A stretch of DNA of 13,927 nucleotides, from the NCBI GenBank assembly GCA_023387695.1, contig JAEWHT010000344.1:1-13927 (forward strand), read 5' to 3'. This DNA is from Pseudomonadota bacterium. Its GTDB lineage: Bacteria > Pseudomonadota > Alphaproteobacteria > Rhizobiales > Xanthobacteraceae. Positions 7,908 through 13,720 of this stretch are shown piece by piece. How positions within the stretch are numbered: position 1 is the first letter of the stretch; every line of letters starts with the position of its first letter. The notes beneath the pieces are model-generated. The model was not told where the DNA came from. It saw only the letters and a list, made by a program, of their open reading frames with translations, and searched no databases. The translations under genes were made by a program, and so were the position numbers.

Positions 7908-8906
7908 CTAGACCTCCAACACAATTTTGCCAATATGTGCAGAGGTCTCCATGCGGCGGTGCGCGTCGGCAGCCTTTTCCAGCGGGAAAGCGCTGTCCAT
8001 CAGCGGTTTGACGCGGCCCTCGCGCAGAAGCGGCATCACTTTCGCCTCGATTGCAGCCACCATTGCCGCCTTGTCCGCATTACTACGGGGACGCAGCGTT
8101 GAGCCGGTATGGGTCAACCGCTTCACCATCACCTTGGCGATGTTGACGCTGACCTTGGGGCCGTTGAGGGTCGCGATCTGCACGATGCGGCCGTCGACGG
8201 CGGCAGCGTCGTAGTTGCGGTCGACATATTCGCCGGCGACCATGTCGAGGATCAAATTGACGCCGACCTTGTCGGTCTCTTCCTTCACCACGGCGACGAA
8301 GTCTTCGGTCTTGTAGTTGATGGCGCGATCGGCACCGAGCTTGAGGCAAGCGTCGATTTTGTCCTGGGAGCCGACGGTGACGAACACCTTTGCGCCGAAC
8401 GCCTTCGCAAGCTGGATCGCCATGGTGCCGATGCCGGAGGACCCGCCATGGATCAGCAGCGTCTCGCCGGCCTTCAGGCCGCCGCGCTCGAACACATTGT
8501 GCCAGACCGTCATCAGGGTTTCCGGCAGCGCGCCGGCTTCCTTGATCGACAGCGCCGGCGGCACGCTCATCGCCTGGGCATCCTGCGCGATGCAGTACTG
8601 CGCGTAGCCACCACCGGCCACGAGCGACATGACCTTGTCGCCGATCTTGTGGCGCTTGGCGTTGCTGCCGACGGCGACCACTTCACCGGCGATCTCGAGG
8701 CCGGGCAGGTCGCTGGCGCCGGGCGGCGGCGGATAGGCGCCGGAACGCTGCGCCACGTCGGGCCGGTTGACGCCGGCGGCCTGCACCTTGACCAGGATCT
8801 CGTCGGGGCCGGGCTGCGGAACGGGACGCTGTTCCGGCAGCAGGACTTCCGGTCCGCCGGGCTTGGAAATGGCGACCACGGTCATTTGCGCGGGCAGCTT
8901 GTCCAT
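7908..8906 (-). CDS. NAD(P)H-quinone oxidoreductase, zinc-free MDR superfamily (PIG3/TP53I3 type)
   Basis: 332 residues, cytosolic. A medium-chain dehydrogenase/reductase fold without zinc ligands: N-terminal GroES-like domain with AAGVNRPDVAQRSGAYPPPP (43-62) and GLEIAGEV (69-76), and a Rossmann domain with HGGSSGIG (153-160) for NAD(P)H binding. GVNRPDVAQRxGxYPPPPGAS is characteristic of the PIG3-type quinone reductase branch. Expected reaction: NAD(P)H-dependent reduction of quinones, probably for redox detoxification; the true substrate is not known. The ATG at 8906 has AAGGA 7 bp upstream. A second Met at residue 8 is a less likely start. It diverges from the DUF1192 gene and lies upstream of the EAL gene on the same strand with a 169-bp gap, so read-through is possible but a separate promoter is likelier. 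Confidence 0.92.
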   Translation of the reverse strand: MDKLPAQMTVVAISKPGGPEVLLPEQRPVPQPGPDEILVKVQAAGVNRPDVAQRSGAYPPPPGASDLPGLEIAGEVVAVGSNAKRHKIGDKVMSLVAGGGYAQYCIAQDAQAMSVPPALSIKEAGALPETLMTVWHNVFERGGLKAGETLLIHGGSSGIGTMAIQLAKAFGAKVFVTVGSQDKIDACLKLGADRAINYKTEDFVAVVKEETDKVGVNLILDMVAGEYVDRNYDAAAVDGRIVQIATLNGPKVSVNIAKVMVKRLTHTGSTLRPRSNADKAAMVAAIEAKVMPLLREGRVKPLMDSAFPLEKAADAHRRMETSAHIGKIVLEV

Positions 8907-8918
8907 GATGTATCCTTG

Positions 8919-8949
8919 AGCAAAGGTGCGAGGGAACGAGGCCTTTGCT
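8919..8949. promoter_or_regulatory. Inverted repeat in the leader of the quinone oxidoreductase gene
   Basis: AGCAAAGG (8919-8926) and CCTTTGCT (8942-8949) are perfect 8-bp inverted arms with a 15-nt spacer. They lie just upstream of the Shine-Dalgarno AAGGA on the minus strand. In RNA this would be a stem-loop ending beside the ribosome binding site; in DNA it would be an operator between the divergent genes. Confidence 0.35.
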
Positions 8950-9020
8950 TAGCCAGCGCGGTTCAAGCTGGCAACCGGCTCAGCCGTGTGGTCCGGCCCG
9001 CGGACGCAGGAGGAACGACG

Positions 9021-9212
9021 ATGCCGATCGAAGACGACGACCGCCCGCGCAAGAAGATCACCCACGAGATTGGACAGGATCTCTCACTGTTATCGGTCGA
9101 GGAACTGACCGAGCGCGTCACCCTGCTCAAGACCGAGATCGCCAGACTGGAAGAAGCCGCCACCAAGAAGCGCGCCTCGCGTGATGCGGCGAACAGTTTC
9201 TTCAAGACGTAG
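9021..9212 (+). CDS. DUF1192 family small coiled-coil protein
   Basis: 63 residues, starting at ATG after a strong Shine-Dalgarno AGGAGG. The N-terminus is charged (MPIEDDDRPRKK), followed by HEIGQDLSLLSVEEL and a heptad-like helix, VEELTERVTLLKTEIARLEE (residues 26-45), then a basic tail ending in ANSFFKT. This is the layout of DUF1192, a short cytosolic family conserved in alphaproteobacteria with no assigned function. Its position two genes before rcdA, with a candidate RNA gene between, recalls a common Rhizobiales arrangement. A much longer open frame on this strand runs into the gene from upstream, but the ribosome binding site and family length fix the start here. Confidence 0.85.
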   Translation: MPIEDDDRPRKKITHEIGQDLSLLSVEELTERVTLLKTEIARLEEAATKKRASRDAANSFFKT

Positions 9213-9230
9213 AGGCCGAGCGCTCCCTCT

Positions 9231-9361
9231 CGTGTCCCGGGAGCGCTGCAGCGCGTAGCGCTGCTGCGCAGAACCGGGACCCATGCTTCCCAAAGTAACA
9301 AAAGGTTCTGGGCCCCGGCTCAGCAGTGCAGCACTTCGTGCCGCGCTGCGTCCGGGGCACG
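9231..9361. repeat. Inverted pair of a dispersed palindromic repeat (element 1)
   Basis: Two copies of a roughly 53-bp unit lie head to head at 9231-9283 and 9308-9361, separated by about 24 bp. Each unit starts with CGTG(T/C)CCCGG, ends with a CCGGG-type arm followed by CCA or its variant, and has an inner hairpin, for example GCAGCGC-GTA-GCGCTGC. The copies differ at many positions but align along their whole length. The pair follows the DUF1192 stop codon and precedes the candidate small RNA. It resembles intergenic repeats that are common in Bradyrhizobium genomes. Confidence 0.75.
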
Positions 9362-9416
9362 CTCGCGGCTCGGTCATTGACCGACATGGCTAACGAACCT
9401 TCAAAAAAATCGCTCG

Positions 9417-9431
9417 TTTACGCACCATTAA
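9417..9431 (+). promoter_or_regulatory. Near-consensus CtrA-type box upstream of the candidate small RNA
   Basis: TTTA-N7-TTAA (9417-9420 and 9428-9431) matches 7 of 8 positions of the CtrA recognition pattern TTAA-N7-TTAA. It lies about 20-35 bp upstream of the expected 5' end of the RNA at about 9446-9453, where CtrA-activated promoters carry their box. AT-rich flanks (a run of seven A at 9403-9409) contrast with the region. No convincing -35/-10 pair was assigned. Confidence 0.3.
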
Positions 9432-9445
9432 GCTTTCGAGTTTAT

Positions 9446-9551
9446 GACGGGAGCTGTCCTCGTTTGGACACCGAGTGGCTCCTGTCCACTCTGTTTGACG
9501 CCTCCCTGTTATCAACTTTCAAAGCCGCCGGTCTCCGGCGGCTCTTTTTTT
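9446..9551 (+). ncRNA. Candidate trans-acting small RNA (alpha-r/suhB-mmgR-like) with its own terminator
   Basis: About 105 nt with a clear fold. An outer helix GGGAG (9449-9453) with CTCCC (9502-9506) encloses two hairpins: TGTCC/GGACA (9455-9459 with 9466-9470) and GAGTGG/CCACTC (9473-9478 with 9486-9491). The second loop is CTCCTGT. A single-stranded AT-rich stretch follows, then a strong intrinsic terminator. The loop CTCCT and the segment CCTCCCT (9501-9507) can pair with Shine-Dalgarno GGAG sequences, as in known alphaproteobacterial regulators of translation. The overall plan and the CCTCCCT segment recall the alpha-r8 family (mmgR, Rfam suhB); this is from memory and the alpha-r14 family is an alternative. 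No supported coding sequence overlaps it. It lies between DUF1192 and rcdA on the same strand. The 5' end is estimated. Confidence 0.62.
9523..9551 (+). terminator. Rho-independent terminator of the candidate small RNA
   Basis: A 9-bp GC-rich stem (AGCCGCCGG with CCGGCGGCT), a TCT loop, then C and seven T. It acts on the plus strand and lies about 170 bp upstream of rcdA. No protein gene ends just before it, so it implies a transcript ending here: the RNA just upstream or DUF1192 read-through. Confidence 0.85.
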
Positions 9552-9588
9552 GCGTCCCATTCCCATTTTGGCATCCCGTTCCGGTTGA

Positions 9589-9600
9589 ATTCCCGGGAAT
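9589..9600. repeat. 12-bp palindrome, possible repeat remnant
   Basis: ATTCCCGGGAAT is perfectly symmetrical and is followed by GAC, like the ends of the paired repeats further right. It may be a decayed copy or an operator upstream of rcdA. The rest of 9552-9722 shows a small CCGGC/GCCGG hairpin at 9675-9690 and no gene. Confidence 0.25.
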
Positions 9601-9722
9601 GACGCGCGGAAACCATATCCGCGCTTGTCGCTGGACTCCCGGTCCGGCCCGCGCAATGATTTGTTCATCATAAGCCGGCGCAAAAGCCGGACAGGTAAAC
9701 AGTTGCGTAAGGGGCGTTAACC

Positions 9723-10232
9723 ATGGAACGTTTGCAGGCCGAAGGCGCTCTCGTCCAACTCAGTGAACGGTTCACCAATTCTGCGGCATTCGGCGTCCTG
9801 TTCCGCGAGGGCATGGATCTCGTCGAAGAGACCGCGGCTTATCTGGACGGCGCTGGCCGCAACGAGGCCAAGGCGCTCGATCGCGCCGTCAGCCTCACCT
9901 ATGCGACCGAAAGCATGCGCCTGACCACGCGTCTGATGCAGCTCGCTTCGTGGCTGCTGCTGCATCGCGCGGTGAAGGAAGGCGAGATGACGCTGGTCCA
10001 GGCCAACCGCGAGAAGACCAAGGTCAAGCTCACCGCCGCCGATCCCGGCCCCGCCGACACCATCGACAAGCTGCCGGAGCAGCTGCAGGAACTGATCAAT
10101 CGCTCGATGAACCTGCAGGTCCGCGTCCGCCGCCTCGATACCTCGATCCACACCCCGCCGGCCGACCACATCGCGATCGGCAACCCGCTGGTGCCGCAGC
10201 TCAACGCGCTGAAGGCCGCGTTCGAGCGGTAA
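9723..10232 (+). CDS. rcdA: DUF1465 protein, RcdA homologue (adaptor for regulated CtrA proteolysis)
   Basis: 169 residues, cytosolic. The sequence carries the DUF1465 hallmark FREGMDLVEETAAYLDG (27-43) and a long helical stretch, ATESMRLTTRLMQLASWLLL (61-80), then REKTKVKL and a Pro-rich flexible C-terminal part. In Caulobacter, RcdA is a helical-bundle adaptor that works with CpdR and PopA to deliver the cell-cycle regulator CtrA to ClpXP; in Rhizobiales it is tied to cell division and development. The ATG is preceded by AAGGGG at a slightly long distance; TTAACC lies directly before the start codon. It has a 3' inverted repeat and shares a terminator with rpmE. The family match is strong from memory; the CtrA role is transferred from Caulobacter. 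Confidence 0.82.
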   Translation: MERLQAEGALVQLSERFTNSAAFGVLFREGMDLVEETAAYLDGAGRNEAKALDRAVSLTYATESMRLTTRLMQLASWLLLHRAVKEGEMTLVQANREKTKVKLTAADPGPADTIDKLPEQLQELINRSMNLQVRVRRLDTSIHTPPADHIAIGNPLVPQLNALKAAFER

Positions 10233-10240
10233 GGTCTCTT

Positions 10241-10340
10241 CGTCATTCCGGGGCGCGGCGAAGTCGCGAATCCGGAATCCATAACCACGATCGGGAGTAT
10301 GGATTCCGGGCCCGCGCCAAGAGGCGCGTCCCGGAATGAC
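10241..10340. repeat. Inverted pair of a dispersed palindromic repeat (element 2)
   Basis: Two arms of about 42 bp, 10241-10283 and 10298-10340, face each other across 14 bp. Each arm begins GTCATTCCGG and ends CCGGAATCCATA; in the left arm these form a hairpin (ATTCCGG with CCGGAAT, inner CGCG with CGCG). The element starts 8 bp after the rcdA stop and ends just before the shared terminator, so it lies in the rcdA 3' untranslated region. Confidence 0.8.
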
Positions 10341-10349
10341 AGTCAAAAC

Positions 10350-10381
10350 AAAAACGCCCCCGGTTTCCCGGGGGCGTTTTT
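10350..10381. terminator. Bidirectional intrinsic terminator shared by rcdA and rpmE
   Basis: A perfect 14-bp stem (AAAAACGCCCCCGG with CCGGGGGCGTTTTT) closed by a TTTC loop. Five A on one side and five T on the other give a T-tract in both directions, so it can end rcdA transcripts on the plus strand and rpmE transcripts on the minus strand, whose stop is 24 bp away. Confidence 0.9.
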
Positions 10382-10404
10382 CGTGTCCAGCCTTGCGGGC
10401 CAGA

Positions 10405-10632
10405 TCAATCCTTTTTGAGGAAGCCCGAAAACTTCTTCTGGAAGCGCGAGACGCGGCCGCCGCGATCCATCAGCTGGGCGTTTCCGCCGGTCCAGGCCGG
10501 GTGCGACTTCGGGTCGATGTCGAGGTTCAGCGTGTCGCCTTCCTTGCCCCAGGTGGAGCGGGTCAGGTACTCGGTTCCGTCGGTCATGACGACCTTAATC
10601 GTATGATAATCCGGATGAATTTCGGCTTTCAT
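10405..10632 (-). CDS. rpmE: 50S ribosomal protein L31
   Basis: 75 residues, normal length. L31 sits on the large subunit at the bridge to the 30S head. Visible family motifs are IHPDYHTIKVVMTDGTEY, TRSTWG, LDIDPKSHPAWTGG and the C-terminal RGGRVSRFQKKF. It has no cysteines, so it is the zinc-independent (C-minus) form usual in alphaproteobacteria. The ATG has AGGA 6 bp upstream. It is convergent with rcdA at a shared hairpin terminator and divergent from the ABC exporter. Confidence 0.97.
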   Translation of the reverse strand: MKAEIHPDYHTIKVVMTDGTEYLTRSTWGKEGDTLNLDIDPKSHPAWTGGNAQLMDRGGRVSRFQKKFSGFLKKD

Positions 10633-10694
10633 GGCAATTCCTAGGGCGACCGGGGCCCGGCTTGAGTGACTATCGAATGACGGATTTGGCGGGG

Positions 10695-10723
10695 TCTATA
10701 CCCCACAGGGGCCCCTAAAACAA
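10695..10723 (-). promoter_or_regulatory. Probable housekeeping promoter of rpmE
   Basis: On the minus strand TTGTTT (10718-10723 complement) is followed after exactly 17 bp by TATAGA (10695-10700 complement), a good sigma-70-type pair, about 60 bp before the rpmE start. CCCCACA (10701-10707) and TGTGGGG (10729-10735) form a 7-bp inverted repeat around the -35 region. Confidence 0.5.
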
Positions 10724-10834
10724 GCCATTGTGGGGACTACAGAACCGGGTCGTCCCCTAAGGGACATCCCGGATTTGCCTCGCCCCCAGACGCGGCCTAT
10801 GTGGAGCCAACGTCTCTCTTTTGGTCGGATTCCA

Positions 10835-12661
10835 ATGAGCGCAGTTGAACGGCTTGAAACCGGGCCCGCCGAAGCCCCGTCGATCGAAGTCGAGCTGATC
10901 GAGCAACCCGCCAAAGGGCGGGCCAAGCTGCAGCCGCTGATGGCGCTCGCGCCGTACGTCGCCCGCTATCGCGGCCGGGCGGCGCTGGCCTTCGTGGCGC
11001 TGACGGTCGCGGCGCTGACCACGCTGCTGGTGCCCATCGCGGTGCGTCGGATGATCGATTTCGGCCTGACGCCCGAAGGCATCGCGATGATCAACAGTTA
11101 CTTCTCGGTGATGATCGCTGTTGTCGCCGTACTCGCGCTGGCGAGCGCCTCGCGCTACTACCTCGTGATGACGATCGGCGAGCGCATCGTCGCCGATTTG
11201 CGCAGCGACGTGTTTGCGCATCTGCTCTCGCTCTCGCCCGCCTTCTTCGATTCCGCCCGCAGCGGCGAACTGGTGTCGCGGCTCACTGCCGACACGACGC
11301 AAATCAAATCCGCGGTCGGCGCCTCCGTGTCGATCGCGCTGCGCAATCTAATGATGTTTTTCGGCGCGGCGGCCATGATGGTCATCACGAGCCCTCGGCT
11401 ATCAGGCTTCGTGCTGCTGGCGATCCCGCTGATCGTACTGCCGCTGGTCGCCTTCGGGCGCTGGGTGCGGCGCCTGTCGCGCAATGCGCAGGACACGCTG
11501 GCCGACGCATCCGCCTACGCAGGCGAGCTGGTCGGTGCGATCCGCACCGTGCAGGCCTATACCAGTGAAGGGCTGGCCGCGAAGCGCTTCGGCGGCGAGG
11601 TCGAGCAGGCCTATGAGGCCGCGCGCACCTCGACCCAGGCGCGCGCGGTGCTCACCGCCATCGTCATCTTCATCGTGTTCACAAGCGTGGTCGGCATCCT
11701 CTGGATCGGTTCGCATGACGTGCTGACTGGAACGATCACGCCTGGCCGGCTCGGCCAGTTCGTGCTCTACGCGGCCTTTGCGGCCGCGGGCCTCGGCCAG
11801 CTCAGCGAAGTCTGGGGCGAGGTGTCGGCCGCATCCGGTGCCGCCGAACGTCTGTTCGAGATTTTGCACGTGAAGCCCGAGATCGCAGCGCCGGCATCGC
11901 CGCGCGCGCTGCCGGTGCCCGGCCGCGGCGAGGTCGGCTTCGATCACGTCAGCTTCTCTTATCCCGCGCGGCCCGATGTTAAAGTGCTCGACGCCGTGTC
12001 GTTCAGCGTGCGACCGGGCGAAAAGGTCGCGATCGTTGGTCCGTCCGGCGCCGGGAAGAGCACGATCTTCCACCTTCTCCTGCGCTTCTACGATCCCCGC
12101 GGCGGTGTGATCTCGCTCGACGGCGTGCCGGTGAAGTCGGCCGATCCGCGCGACTTCCGCTCGCGCATCGCGCTGGTGCCGCAGGAATCCAACGTGTTCG
12201 CCGCGAGCGCACGCGAGAACATCCGCTTCGGCCGGCCCGATGCGACCGATGCCGAGGTCGAGCATGCGGCCGAACTCGCGCATGCCACTGAGTTCATCCG
12301 CCGCCTGCCTGAAGGTTTCGAGACCCCGCTCGGCGAGCGCGGCGTGACGCTGTCAGGCGGCCAGCGCCAGCGCATCGCCATCGCGCGCGCCATCCTGCGC
12401 GATGCGCCGCTATTGTTGCTGGATGAAGCGACCTCCGCTCTCGACGCCGAAAGCGAGACGCTGGTGCAGACCGCGCTCGAAGAGCTGATGGCCCACCGCA
12501 CCACGCTGGTGATCGCGCATCGCCTCGCAACCGTGCTCTCCTGCGACCGCATCCTGGTGATGGACCAGGGCAAGATCGACGAGCAGGGCACGCATGCCGA
12601 GCTGGTCGCTGCGAACGGGCTCTATGCGAGGCTTGCGAGGTTGCAGTTCGAGGGCGTGTGA
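10835..12661 (+). CDS. ABC exporter, fused membrane and ATPase domains (MsbA-related half-transporter)
   Basis: 608 residues, forming a homodimer in the inner membrane by family rule. The transmembrane domain (about 45-335, six helices) starts after a 40-residue cytosolic tail. The nucleotide-binding domain (about 363-605) has Walker A GPSGAGKST (402-410), Q-loop Gln450 in LVPQES, signature LSGGQ (506-510), Walker B LLLLDE with catalytic E531, D-loop SALD and switch His562 in IAHRL. All catalytic residues are intact. The sequence is like the MsbA-related family TIGR02204 of proteobacteria; substrates for this branch (lipid, drug or peptide) are not settled. The ATG at 10835 was preferred over GTG at 10730 and ATG at 10799, because those extensions have no family-like content and overlap the rpmE promoter region. 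The Shine-Dalgarno is weak. It is the only gene on its strand here, followed by a repeat. Confidence 0.95.
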   Translation: MSAVERLETGPAEAPSIEVELIEQPAKGRAKLQPLMALAPYVARYRGRAALAFVALTVAALTTLLVPIAVRRMIDFGLTPEGIAMINSYFSVMIAVVAVLALASASRYYLVMTIGERIVADLRSDVFAHLLSLSPAFFDSARSGELVSRLTADTTQIKSAVGASVSIALRNLMMFFGAAAMMVITSPRLSGFVLLAIPLIVLPLVAFGRWVRRLSRNAQDTLADASAYAGELVGAIRTVQAYTSEGLAAKRFGGEVEQAYEAARTSTQARAVLTAIVIFIVFTSVVGILWIGSHDVLTGTITPGRLGQFVLYAAFAAAGLGQLSEVWGEVSAASGAAERLFEILHVKPEIAAPASPRALPVPGRGEVGFDHVSFSYPARPDVKVLDAVSFSVRPGEKVAIVGPSGAGKSTIFHLLLRFYDPRGGVISLDGVPVKSADPRDFRSRIALVPQESNVFAASARENIRFGRPDATDAEVEHAAELAHATEFIRRLPEGFETPLGERGVTLSGGQRQRIAIARAILRDAPLLLLDEATSALDAESETLVQTALEELMAHRTTLVIAHRLATVLSCDRILVMDQGKIDEQGTHAELVAANGLYARLARLQFEGV

Positions 12662-12686
12662 GGCTCGGCTCTTTCGCCGCCCACAG

Positions 12687-12786
12687 TGTCATCACCCGCG
12701 AAAGCGGGTGATCCAGTACTCCGAGACATCAGTACGAGCCGAGAAGCCACGGCGTACTGGATTCCCCGCTTTCGCGGAGAATGACA
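12687..12786. repeat. Inverted pair of a dispersed palindromic repeat (element 3)
   Basis: Two arms of about 33 bp lie at the ends of a 100-bp element. Each arm starts TGTCAT and ends in ATCCAGTAC. The left arm forms a hairpin with a 9-bp stem (ATCACCCGC with GCGGGTGAT) and a GAAA tetraloop; the right arm is a near copy in reverse orientation. The element follows the ABC exporter stop by 25 bp and precedes the end of the small membrane-protein gene. Confidence 0.82.
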
Positions 12787-12806
12787 GCGGAGCTTGTTGG
12801 CTCCCC

Positions 12807-13076
12807 TCACGGGCACTTCGGCGAGCCCATCGGCACGTTCGGCCACGGCCAGTTCTTCCAGCTTCCGCCTTCACCGATGCAAGGCGATCCTGCGTTGGCC
12901 GGAGCCGGGCTGTCTGGCGGAGCAGGGGAGTTCGTTGGCGCAGGCGAGTTTGTCGTCTCAGCCGTTGCCTTTGCCGGCGGGGTGAGCCGCTGGTCGACAT
13001 AAACAGTCGACACATAGCCGGCGAGGACGACGCCGAGAAACACCGAAGACCCCTTGGCCAGATCGCTCAGCCGCAT
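12807..13076 (-). CDS. Small membrane-anchored proline-rich protein with a Cys-Trp tail
   Basis: 89 residues; not recognised. A single hydrophobic segment (about 11-26, SVFLGVVLAGYVSTVY) near the N-terminus would act as a membrane anchor with the rest outside. Then comes a Pro/Ala/Ser linker with hexapeptide repeats TNSPAP, TNSPAP, PDSPAP (42-59), and a tail with Trp73, Trp76, Trp78 and two cysteines (C66, C88) that could form a disulfide. The ATG has a good Shine-Dalgarno (GGAGAGGA, close to the start). Open frames on the other strand cover the same DNA but lack such start signals. It lies between two repeat elements, with the GNAT gene upstream on the same strand and a 67-bp gap. Confidence 0.68.
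   Translation of the reverse strand: MRLSDLAKGSSVFLGVVLAGYVSTVYVDQRLTPPAKATAETTNSPAPTNSPAPPDSPAPANAGSPCIGEGGSWKNWPWPNVPMGSPKCP
12900..12953 (-). repeat. 18-bp tandem repeat coding for the NSPAP hexapeptide
   Basis: Three successive 18-bp units encode TNSPAP, TNSPAP and PDSPAP in the small membrane protein. The units are imperfect at DNA level. This looks like an extendable spacer between membrane anchor and extracytoplasmic tail. Confidence 0.6.
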
Positions 13077-13143
13077 TGATCCTCTCCATCTGCCTGCCCG
13101 ATGTCACGCTAGCAAACCGTGTCGGGCATTTGCGTGACGGATA

Positions 13144-13590
13144 TCACGGCCGCCACGCCATCTTCAGCACAGCCCGGCCCGACGTCGGATTCACGTCGGA
13201 GCCCTCATGCGCAAAGCCGTTGCGCTCGTAGAAGCGGATGGCGCGGGAATTGTCCTTGTTGACGAGCAGCGTGATGCCGGATGGTGACAAGCGCTTGGCT
13301 TCATCCACCAGCAGCCGTGCCGCATCCGAGCCCCAATGGCTGGGATCGACCACGAGCTGGTCGAGATAGCCATCGCCATCGATCGTGACGAAGCCGGTGA
13401 CGGCGCCATCTTGTTCTGAGACCACGATGGACGCCTTCGGTACCAGGTCGTTCCGCCAGCGCTCGCGCCACCAGTCCAGCCGCGCCGCAAAATCGATCTG
13501 CGGATAGGCCTGCTGCCAGGTCCGATGCCAGAGGTCGATCGTCGCCGCTTCGTCAGCGTCCACATAGGGACGGAGGTGGAGCGCGCTCAT
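13144..13590 (-). CDS. GNAT family N-acetyltransferase
   Basis: 148 residues, cytosolic. N-terminal LHLRPYVDADEAATIDLW (4-21) is the usual GNAT first strand and helix. Acetyl-CoA binding motif A covers LDQLVVDPSHWGSDAARLLV (76-95), with a degenerate pyrophosphate loop, and motif B is NKDNSRAIRFYERNGF (111-126), which is typical. The substrate (amine, protein N-terminus or small molecule) cannot be inferred. The ATG at 13590 starts the domain directly but has no Shine-Dalgarno; the upstream extension to 13704 would be translation of a palindromic repeat and is rejected. It lies 130 bp downstream of the OmpA-like gene on the same strand and may be read together with it through the repeat. Confidence 0.9.
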   Translation of the reverse strand: MSALHLRPYVDADEAATIDLWHRTWQQAYPQIDFAARLDWWRERWRNDLVPKASIVVSEQDGAVTGFVTIDGDGYLDQLVVDPSHWGSDAARLLVDEAKRLSPSGITLLVNKDNSRAIRFYERNGFAHEGSDVNPTSGRAVLKMAWRP

Positions 13591-13601
13591 TTTACGGAGG
13601 T

Positions 13602-13691
13602 CGTCATGCCCGGGCTTGTCCCGGGCATCCACGCCTTCCTTTCCGTGCGGGCCGAAGATCGTGGATGGCCGGGACAAGCCCGGCCATGACG
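13602..13691. repeat. Inverted pair of a dispersed palindromic repeat (element 4)
   Basis: Two arms of about 31 bp, at each end of a 90-bp element, face each other. Each arm begins CGTCATG and ends ATCCACG, and folds into a 9-bp hairpin (left: ATGCCCGGG with CCCGGGCAT, loop CTTGT). The element ends 11 bp before the GNAT start codon and fills most of the gap between the OmpA-like and GNAT genes. Its translation on the minus strand (WPGLSRPS, RDKPGHD) is a familiar artefact peptide in Rhizobiales annotations. Confidence 0.85.
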
Positions 13692-13720
13692 GTGTGGTGA
13701 GCATCGAGTGATCCTCACAA

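Noticed and set aside
8109..9020. Upstream extension of the DUF1192 frame across the quinone oxidoreductase gene
   Set aside because: The extension is antisense to a clear MDR enzyme; DUF1192 has its own AGGAGG ribosome binding site and normal length from 9021.
9326..9673. 115-codon open frame across the repeat, the small RNA and its terminator
   Set aside because: It runs through an inverted repeat and an intrinsic terminator, and has no ribosome binding site or recognisable domain.
11402..12283. 293-codon minus-strand frame inside the ABC exporter
   Set aside because: Antisense to the ATPase domain with all motifs in the plus-strand frame; composition is that of a shadow.
12622..12846. 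Minus-strand frame reading CHSPRKRGIQYAV and SPAFAGDD
   Set aside because: These peptides are the translation of repeat element 3, a common annotation artefact.
12594..13079. Plus-strand frame from the exporter end to the small membrane protein
   Set aside because: It crosses a palindromic repeat and is antisense to the gene with the better start signal and membrane anchor.
9231..13691. CRISPR array or MITE cluster
   Set aside because: The repeats are not direct, regularly spaced or identical, and no cas genes are present; no target-site duplications were identified that would establish MITEs.
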